A DNA stretch of 11,308 bases, from NCBI GenBank assembly GCA_031278135.1, contig JAITKY010000132.1, positions 1 to 11,308 on the forward strand. The letters run 5' to 3'. Positions 6,306 through 11,308 of the stretch are shown here, in pieces. The position numbers were made by a program, and so were the translations under genes. The notes beneath the pieces were generated by a model. That model searched no databases, was not told where the DNA came from, and was given only the letters and a program-made list of their open reading frames with translations. This DNA is from Prevotellaceae bacterium (lineage in GTDB: Bacteria; Bacteroidota; Bacteroidia; Bacteroidales; UBA932). Within the stretch, counting starts at the first letter, position 1. Each line of letters opens with the position of its first letter.

Positions 6306-6886
6306 AAAAGAAAAACTTTGACATATTAAACAGTAACGAATACAAGCGGGGTTTTGAGGAAGGAAAAGCAGCCGCCGAAAAAGGAAAGGATAAAAACTAT
6401 CTGGGTATGATTTCGCTGAAATCGTTTATCTGGGGCAATGCTTCTATGGATACTTACACGCAGGGTTATAACGAAGGTTATGCTTTTGCTTTAAAACAGA
6501 AATCGCTGGTCTCGGAGATAACAGACGCTGTAACCACCACAACCCGAAACAGTAATAACAGAAATAACAATTTTAATAATAATTTAAATACCACGAATAT
6601 GGCAGAAATGAATTTAGAAGTCCAGAAACAAAAAATGCTGGAAATGAGAAGTTTCTTGGGAGACTTCAGTACGCTCCTGAATAGCAGGATGCAGGGTTTA
6701 TCCGACAAGTTGAATGAATATGTTGTACAAGGTTTTCCTTCGGACATTGCGGCGCATTACGGTCAAATGTATTATGCGACGGAAAAGCAGGAAATCGACG
6801 CTTTGATACAGACAATTCAGACAGCGCACTACGAGTATATAGATAACGTAGTAGCCGATATACAGGCAGCTATAGACAGACAATAG
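6302..6886 (+). CDS. Two-part small protein: Gly/Glu motif repeat domain plus two-helix domain
   Basis: The start overlaps the previous stop in ATGA, which suggests translational coupling. The 194-aa product has three parts. Residues 1-70 contain two copies of a Y-x2-G-[FY]-x-E-G-x-A-x-A motif (YKRGFEEGKAAAEK at 14-27, YTQGYNEGYAFALK at 52-65). Residues 79-99 are a Thr/Asn-rich linker (TTTRNSNNRNNNFNNNLN). Residues 100-194 form a helix-hairpin-helix-like domain with QGFPSDI at 143-149 in the turn. That last domain starts with an internal Met (ATG at 6599) and is paralogous to the whole of the next gene (MAEMNLEV versus MAEMILEV). A shorter product from Met100 is therefore possible. The domain's size and hairpin form resemble WXG100 proteins, but there is no W-x-G. 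No signal peptide or membrane segment. Confidence 0.85.
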   Translation: MKKKNFDILNSNEYKRGFEEGKAAAEKGKDKNYLGMISLKSFIWGNASMDTYTQGYNEGYAFALKQKSLVSEITDAVTTTTRNSNNRNNNFNNNLNTTNMAEMNLEVQKQKMLEMRSFLGDFSTLLNSRMQGLSDKLNEYVVQGFPSDIAAHYGQMYYATEKQEIDALIQTIQTAHYEYIDNVVADIQAAIDRQ

Positions 6887-6913
6887 TTTTTAAACAATTA
6901 AAAAAAATAGATT

Positions 6914-7198
6914 ATGGCAGAAATGATATTGGAGGTTCAAATCCAAAAATTAGAAGAAATGAAGAGCTTTTTAGGCGAGTTCTGTATGTTGATGAACGAT
7001 CAGATGGAAGAGTTACGCAATAATTTGCATAACTACAGAGCGCAGGGATTTCCTACGGAAATTTCCGACAAATACGAAGAAAGGCATTATGCTCCGGCGC
7101 GTTCGACCGTCGAGCAAATGATCACACGTATCCACACACTTCATTACAATTATATTGATGGCGTGATTGAGGATTTAACAAGAGCGATAAACAGATAA
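6914..7198 (+). CDS. Small two-helix protein (94 aa), paralogue of the preceding C-terminal domain
   Basis: The product matches residues 100-194 of the preceding protein without gaps; I counted about 44 identities in 94 positions by hand. The most conserved stretches are the N-terminus MAEM-LEVQ-QK, EM-SFLG, the central QGFP[ST][DE]I, and HY-YID near the end. Prediction by eye is two long amphipathic helices joined at QGFPTEI. Length (~95 aa), hairpin shape, pairing with a paralogue and proximity to an EssC-like ATPase all resemble WXG100/ESAT-6 pairs of type VII secretion. The W-x-G motif is absent and no C-terminal YxxxD/E export motif is obvious, though YIDGVIED is present near the end. 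It could equally be a structural subunit. The A-rich stretch before the ATG is typical of Bacteroidota starts. Confidence 0.82.
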   Translation: MAEMILEVQIQKLEEMKSFLGEFCMLMNDQMEELRNNLHNYRAQGFPTEISDKYEERHYAPARSTVEQMITRIHTLHYNYIDGVIEDLTRAINR

Positions 7199-7229
7199 TT
7201 TTATGTATAATTGAAAAAGTATTAAAAAA

Positions 7230-7922
7230 ATGGCAAAAAATGATTTTTCGGCAGAAGCCGCAGTAAATTTTGAGCAGAAATGCTTGTGTGTATTAGTCCT
7301 TGATGTTTCAGGCTCTATGTTTGGGACGCCTATTAAGGAATTGAACGAGGGATTGGCTGATTTCTATAATGAAATTACAAACGATGAAAGTACAAGCCAA
7401 AAACTGGAAGTCTCGGTGATTACATTCAACCACATTGTAAAAACAGTGGTTGAACCTTCGCTGGTAGAAAATTTCACCCTGCCGAAATTGTCGGCTGACG
7501 GCTCCACGGCTATGGTCAAGGCAGTGAACGAAGCGATAGACAAGGTCGAAGCTCGTAAAACATGGTACAAACAGACCAATCAAAACTATTATCGTCCATG
7601 GATTATCCTTATAACAGATGGAGAACCCGACGATGACCAGAATGTAGACGCCCTGTCTCGCCGCGTCAAAAATGACATGGCAAACAAAAAGTATGTCTTT
7701 CTCCCTATTGGCGTCGAAAATGCGAATATGGGAATCTTAGACCAAATTGCAGGAACGGTAAACGACAAGAAAATGGGTCCACTGAAATTAAAAGGGACTA
7801 ATTTCAAGTCGTTTTTCCAATGGCTGAGCGCAAGCATGGGAACGGTTGTCAATACCGAAGAAGGGCAAACGGTCAATTTAAGTGGCGGTGATACAACATG
7901 GATGGATTCTTTTGTTATTTGA
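7230..7922 (+). CDS. VWA-domain protein, TerY-like
   Basis: The 230-aa protein is essentially a single von Willebrand factor A domain. The MIDAS metal site is complete: DVSGS (D25, S27, S29), GST (T93) and ILITDGEPDD (D130). The length and the LDVSGSM-ITDGEP pattern fit TerY-type cytoplasmic VWA proteins. There is no signal peptide or membrane segment. In the TerY-P triad known from comparative genomics, such a protein accompanies a PP2C phosphatase and a Ser/Thr kinase, as it does here. The VWA protein is thought to act as a metal-dependent scaffold or adaptor, possibly a phosphorylation target. A C-terminal stretch after 205 (TEEGQTVNLSGGDTTWMDSF) may be flexible. It is the last gene before a strong terminator. 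tery-like naming is by domain and context only, so I give no symbol. Confidence 0.92.
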   Translation: MAKNDFSAEAAVNFEQKCLCVLVLDVSGSMFGTPIKELNEGLADFYNEITNDESTSQKLEVSVITFNHIVKTVVEPSLVENFTLPKLSADGSTAMVKAVNEAIDKVEARKTWYKQTNQNYYRPWIILITDGEPDDDQNVDALSRRVKNDMANKKYVFLPIGVENANMGILDQIAGTVNDKKMGPLKLKGTNFKSFFQWLSASMGTVVNTEEGQTVNLSGGDTTWMDSFVI

Positions 7923-7932
7923 AATGGAAGTT

Positions 7933-7973
7933 ACCGCATATTGGTTGTTTTTCGACCGGTATGCGGTTTTTTT
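7933..7973 (+). terminator. Rho-independent terminator after the VWA gene
   Basis: The stem ACCGCATATTGGT (7933-7945) pairs with ACCGGTATGCGGT (7955-7967), 13 bp including two G-U pairs. It has a 9-base loop, and a run of seven T follows (7967-7973). It starts 11 bp after the VWA stop. The next gene's ATG is only about 23 bp beyond the T-run, so transcription of the phosphatase and kinase genes either reads through or restarts in a very short space. I see no promoter there. Confidence 0.88.
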
Positions 7974-7995
7974 AACTTATTAAAAAAGATTGTAA

Positions 7996-9759
7996 ATGAA
8001 AAGAATTTTATGTGTATTAATATTCTTTTGTTCCTGTCTGTCCACATTCGGACAGGTTACAGAGGAAAAACTGTTGTCCATATTTGGCAAAATACGGGCA
8101 GATATGGTCAAAGAAGCTTGTAAAACAGCCAAATTTAACGATTCGGCTGTTGTAAATAAAATTGAAATAAAGAGTCTGAAAAATTTTCTTGATACAGTTA
8201 AGAAAAAGGACCAACAGTTGTATGATATTATTAATAAAGCTAATCGTCTATTATTCGGCACAGATATATACGATTATAAGCACAAAATGTCATTATTTGC
8301 GGATACTTTGTTTTTTAAATTGAGCTTAACATATCCGGACAAAGAGCAGGATATCACAAAAATGAAATTACTCTATACAGCTGAAATTCAAAAAGCATTA
8401 GCAGAGGCACAAAAACTGGCACAACAACAATATAGAGAAAACATGCAGGCAATAACCCTTGAATATCAGAAAGCGTTGGACTCAATTGAAAAATTGAACA
8501 TGGATAATATACAAAAAAAACAAGAATTAGATAAATTAAAGACCGAGTACGAACAAAAACGGGACGAAGAGAAGAACAGGTATCTTAAACTGCAAGGACA
8601 AATTGGACCACAGAAAACCAATTATACTGTATTAATAACTGTCTTCGCAGTCGCCGTTGCAGTTTCAATCGTGATATTGTTTATTATCGCAAGAAAAAGG
8701 AAGTTTATTCAAAAAAAACATTCATCGATGGTTGTATCTACTCTCAATGAAAATGCAGAACAGACAATTCACACTAATCCTTTGGCAAGTAAACCGGTAA
8801 AAACGCCTGCAAATAATTCTCCATTATCAGAACATCCAAAACCCGAAACTCCAAAACAACCGGTAAAAACGCCTGTAACAAACGACATGGCAACTTTTGC
8901 AATTGATGCAGACGAATGGATTGTAGTCGGCGCATCTGTTACCGGAAACGGACATGTGAGATCTAATCTACCTTGTCAGGATAGCAACAAATATGAATAT
9001 TGGGGTGACGGATGGGGTATTGCTATTGTGTCGGATGGAGCAGGATCGGCGCAAAATTCGCATATCGGGTCCAAATTAGTAACACATCGCGGAATTGTGC
9101 ATTTCAAAGCGCTCGTCGAACGGGAAAAATGGATACAAAACAATGAATTACCCAAAGACATCGATTGGTTTCGACATTCTTATTCCACACTCAAACTAAT
9201 CAGGAACGATATGGAACAGTTCGCCAATAAAGAGAATTATCCTCTAAAATCGCTTAATGCTACGGCCATTGTGCTTATCCACAGTCCGTATGGAATTTTG
9301 GCCGCTCATGTAGGCGATGGCAGAGCCGGATATAAAAACGAAAAGGGTGAATGGAAAGCATTGATAACTCCACACAAGGGTGAAGAAGCCAACCAAACCA
9401 TTTTTCTGCCGTCCGAATTTTGGAGCATACCCAATTACATGATGTCGGGCGTATTAGTTCCCGAAAGTATGGTCGTCAGGGAAAAACCGTTTGCCTTTAC
9501 ATTAATGAGCGACGGTTGTGAAAATACGGCATGGCAATATTATCAGATGGATACTAATACTGGACATTACTATGATCCGAATAAACCGCATCTGCCGTTT
9601 TTTAATCCGCTCGAAGAGACATTACAGTCTTTCAGAAACGATAATGTTGATTTGGAAGAACGAAAGCAACGGTGGAAAAGTTTTATCGAATCCGGTAGCC
9701 GGTCGTTTATAAAAGAACAGGATGATAAAACAATGATATTAGGAGTATTATATCTTTAA
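7996..9759 (+). CDS. Membrane-spanning PP2C-type Ser/Thr protein phosphatase
   Basis: This 587-aa protein has an N-terminal signal sequence (MKRILCVLIFFCSCLSTFGQ, likely cut before or near Q20). A helical, coiled-coil-rich region at about 120-205 follows (repeated E/K/Q, for example EIQKALAEAQKLAQQQ). A membrane segment lies at about 210-232, followed by RKRK, so the first part is periplasmic and the rest cytoplasmic. A Pro-rich linker (about 260-297) repeats PVKTP. Residues 305-587 are a PP2C domain of the PP2C_2 type. Metal-site motifs are GNGHVRSNLPCQDS (D329), VSDGAGS (D347), ATAIVLI (422-428), AHVGDGRAG (437-445), LMSDGCEN (503-510) and DDKTMI (576-581). The catalytic set appears complete. 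It should dephosphorylate Ser/Thr proteins, plausibly the targets of the adjacent kinase. The outer coiled coil could sense envelope state. It lies 10 bp before the kinase start. Confidence 0.93.
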   Translation: MKRILCVLIFFCSCLSTFGQVTEEKLLSIFGKIRADMVKEACKTAKFNDSAVVNKIEIKSLKNFLDTVKKKDQQLYDIINKANRLLFGTDIYDYKHKMSLFADTLFFKLSLTYPDKEQDITKMKLLYTAEIQKALAEAQKLAQQQYRENMQAITLEYQKALDSIEKLNMDNIQKKQELDKLKTEYEQKRDEEKNRYLKLQGQIGPQKTNYTVLITVFAVAVAVSIVILFIIARKRKFIQKKHSSMVVSTLNENAEQTIHTNPLASKPVKTPANNSPLSEHPKPETPKQPVKTPVTNDMATFAIDADEWIVVGASVTGNGHVRSNLPCQDSNKYEYWGDGWGIAIVSDGAGSAQNSHIGSKLVTHRGIVHFKALVEREKWIQNNELPKDIDWFRHSYSTLKLIRNDMEQFANKENYPLKSLNATAIVLIHSPYGILAAHVGDGRAGYKNEKGEWKALITPHKGEEANQTIFLPSEFWSIPNYMMSGVLVPESMVVREKPFAFTLMSDGCENTAWQYYQMDTNTGHYYDPNKPHLPFFNPLEETLQSFRNDNVDLEERKQRWKSFIESGSRSFIKEQDDKTMILGVLYL

Positions 9760-9769
9760 TTGACAGAAA

Positions 9770-11173
9770 ATGGGATACGAGGTATTAAATTCAAATGGCG
9801 AGAAAATAATTCTTGACGACAAAGCATTTTCATCGGGAGGCGAAGGAGAGGTTCGTCGTGTTGTGTCGCCGGCATGTTATAAAAATCATTGTGTGAAAAT
9901 ATACTACAAACAGAAACGAACACAAATGCAAGCCGACAAAATACAGTTTATGGTAGATAATCCGCCGGCGAAAATTCAAACCGACAGATTTATGATAGGG
10001 TGGCCTATTCAAACTATTTATCATCTCAACAGGGAATTTGTCGGTTTCATGATGCCGCTGGCTTTTTCCGGCAGTATAACATTAATCTATTTAACATCGT
10101 TGCATTTGAGTAAGAAATTGAATGCCGATTGGCAAAAATATTCAAGGTACAATGGTCGAGATGGATTGGTCGCCCGATTTAAATTGATGAATAATATTGC
10201 TATTCCCGTTTTTTTGCTGCACAATACGGGAAAATATGTATTGAAAGATTTTAAGCCGGAAAATGTGTTAGTTACTCATTCCGGCGAAATAACTATTGTG
10301 GATATGGATTCCATACAAATAACCAATGGTCAGAAAGTACTTTTTCCGGGTACGGCTGCAACACAGGATTATATACCACCGGAATTTTACAACGGAATCG
10401 CAGGTAGAACCGCAGGCGTTCCATTAGAAAGGTCATGGGATAATTTCGCATTAAGCGTGGTGTTTTACAAATTGTTGTTCGGACTTCATCCCTATGCCGT
10501 AACTCCTAAAAATCAAAAAGACGATAGCAGTAGCGATATATCGGATAATATTTCAGACGATTTATTCCCATTTGGCAATAATACGCATAAAATAGCAGGA
10601 TTCCCTCCTCCACACGACAAATTTCATATTTTGCCGGAGCCTCTGCAAAATTTCTTTAAACGCGCTTTCTCGTTAAATGCTGTAGATCGTCCAAATGCCG
10701 ATGAATGGGGAAAATTGTTACATGATATCGTCAAAAATGCAGAGAAACTGAAACCGTCGAAGCCGTCGAAGCCGTCGAAACCGTCGAAACCGTCGAAACC
10801 GTCGACGCCGTCGGAGCCGTCGAAACCGTCGAAGCCGTCGAACCCGCCTAAGCCGCCTAAGCCGCCTAAGCCGTCGAAGCCGCCGAAACCGCCGAAATCG
10901 AAATCGCTTGTGAAACGAGTCCTTTTAAGTATTGTCGGGATTGTCGGGATACTCTTTATTATAAGCAGACTATTTGCGCCGCCGAGTGAAGAACAGTTAA
11001 AGGATTTTGAAAAGTATAAAAATGCTGCCATCACAAATTATAACTTTGCAAAAAAAAATGGAGACAAATTTGCCTATAAAGAGTTTCTGAAAAATTGCAA
11101 TAAGGCTTTATCTATCAAAAAGGATGATGAACTGAAAAGGATGAAAAAAGAAATTGACAAAGAAACAAAGTAA
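9770..11173 (+). CDS. Ser/Thr-type protein kinase with KPS-rich linker, membrane segment and exported tail
   Basis: Of 467 aa, residues about 15-322 are a protein kinase domain. It has a Gly-rich loop SGGEGEV (22-28), a likely ATP-binding Lys K43 (CVKIYY), catalytic loop LKDFKPENVL (D160, K162, N165), metal-binding IVDMDS (D178), RSWDNFALSV (D224) and DRP (306-308). The HRD is LKD and the DFG is DMD. The 'D-x-DS-x-Q' form is one I associate with YegI/TerY-P-type kinases and does not itself indicate inactivity. Residues 328-375 are sixteen three-residue units, mostly KPS or KPP. A membrane segment lies at about 383-402, followed by a ~65-aa helical tail (EKYKNAAITNYNFAKKNGDK) resembling a TPR-like unit outside the membrane. 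The stop overlaps the next start by one base (TAATG). It probably opposes the phosphatase encoded just upstream. Confidence 0.92.
   Translation: MGYEVLNSNGEKIILDDKAFSSGGEGEVRRVVSPACYKNHCVKIYYKQKRTQMQADKIQFMVDNPPAKIQTDRFMIGWPIQTIYHLNREFVGFMMPLAFSGSITLIYLTSLHLSKKLNADWQKYSRYNGRDGLVARFKLMNNIAIPVFLLHNTGKYVLKDFKPENVLVTHSGEITIVDMDSIQITNGQKVLFPGTAATQDYIPPEFYNGIAGRTAGVPLERSWDNFALSVVFYKLLFGLHPYAVTPKNQKDDSSSDISDNISDDLFPFGNNTHKIAGFPPPHDKFHILPEPLQNFFKRAFSLNAVDRPNADEWGKLLHDIVKNAEKLKPSKPSKPSKPSKPSKPSTPSEPSKPSKPSNPPKPPKPPKPSKPPKPPKSKSLVKRVLLSIVGIVGILFIISRLFAPPSEEQLKDFEKYKNAAITNYNFAKKNGDKFAYKEFLKNCNKALSIKKDDELKRMKKEIDKETK
10751..10900 (+). repeat. 9-bp tandem repeat encoding a KP[S/P] tract
   Basis: About sixteen near-perfect 9-bp units (AARCCGTCG, later AAGCCGCCT/AAGCCGCCG) encode KPS then KPP triplets between the kinase domain and the membrane segment. 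Single-base variants give TPS, EPS and NPP. Such an array is prone to slippage, and changes in units of 9 bp would keep the frame. On the opposite strand it creates a spurious Gly/Asp/Phe-rich ORF. Confidence 0.93.
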
Positions 11174-11308
11174 TGAAAAAGAGTTTACAGATATTAATTT
11201 TCGCGTTGATGTTTTCCAGCGTTTACGGGCAGGACAGTCAGGGTTGTTACAATTATTACCGCAGCAAAGGCGTTGCCGCCTACAATGAAAGCAAGTACGA
11301 AGAAGCAA
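11173..11308 (+). CDS. Exported protein, 5' end only (TPR-like)
   Basis: The ATG overlaps the kinase stop by one base. The 45 visible residues begin with a signal peptide (MKKSLQILIFALMFSSVYGQ), followed by GCYNYYRSKGVAAYNESKYE, which resembles the start of a tetratricopeptide repeat (A-Y-x-x-x-K-Y-E-E-A). The gene runs off the right edge, so length and domain content are unknown. Tight coupling to the kinase, and the kinase's own TPR-like outer tail, suggest a periplasmic or cell-surface partner of the kinase/phosphatase pair. Confidence 0.72.
   Translation, partial: MKKSLQILIFALMFSSVYGQDSQGCYNYYRSKGVAAYNESKYEEA

Noticed and set aside
7941..8123. 60-aa ORF overlapping the terminator and phosphatase start
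   Set aside because: It crosses the terminator hairpin and is out of frame with the phosphatase signal peptide; no coding support.
9518..9712. 64-aa + strand ORF inside the phosphatase gene
   Set aside because: It is an alternative frame within the conserved PP2C domain.
10624..11034. Antisense 136-aa ORF rich in Gly, Asp and Phe
   Set aside because: It is the reverse reading of the KPS/KPP tandem repeat in the kinase gene; the apparent low-complexity protein is a shadow.

Overview
The window looks like a chromosomal accessory locus from a Bacteroidota bacterium, most likely order Bacteroidales. The reasons are the C-terminal DUF4469-type Ig-like domain at the left edge, A/T-rich gene starts without clear Shine-Dalgarno sequences, 'FGQ/YGQ' signal-peptide ends, and moderate-to-low GC. 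All credible genes are on the + strand. The species cannot be named from the sequence.

Layout: (1) 1-335 is the 3' end of a DUF4469-type gene. (2) 336-638 is non-coding, with four tandem 23-bp units that each carry the dyad GACCA-TT-TGGTC, followed by a long imperfect hairpin. (3) 639-2202 holds three copies of an unusual repeat that reads as 42-63 aa peptides. Two copies sit 6-7 bp upstream of genes for small membrane proteins of 215 and 119 aa. (4) 2216-7198 is a compact run: a 918-aa FtsK/SpoIIIE-type ATPase with one intact nucleotide site between two degenerate ATPase-like regions; a 446-aa helical protein with C-terminal membrane anchors; and two paralogous small helical proteins, one carrying an extra N-terminal domain. 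(5) 7230-7922 encodes a TerY-like VWA protein, followed by a strong intrinsic terminator. (6) 7996-11308 encodes a membrane-spanning PP2C phosphatase, a Ser/Thr-type kinase with a membrane segment and an exported tail, and the start of an exported TPR-like protein.

VWA + PP2C + kinase is the composition of the 'TerY-P' triad described by comparative genomics of tellurite-resistance-type systems. It also resembles the kinase/phosphatase/scaffold logic of the type VI threonine phosphorylation pathway. Here the triad adjoins a multi-domain FtsK-like ATPase and small two-helix proteins of about 95 aa. That combination recalls the EssC/EccC ATPase plus WXG100 substrates of type VII secretion, but in a Gram-negative lineage and without a W-x-G motif. 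My inference is that the locus encodes an envelope-spanning, phosphorylation-regulated ATPase machine, possibly for protein translocation. The catalytic families are clear; the machine and its substrates are hypotheses.
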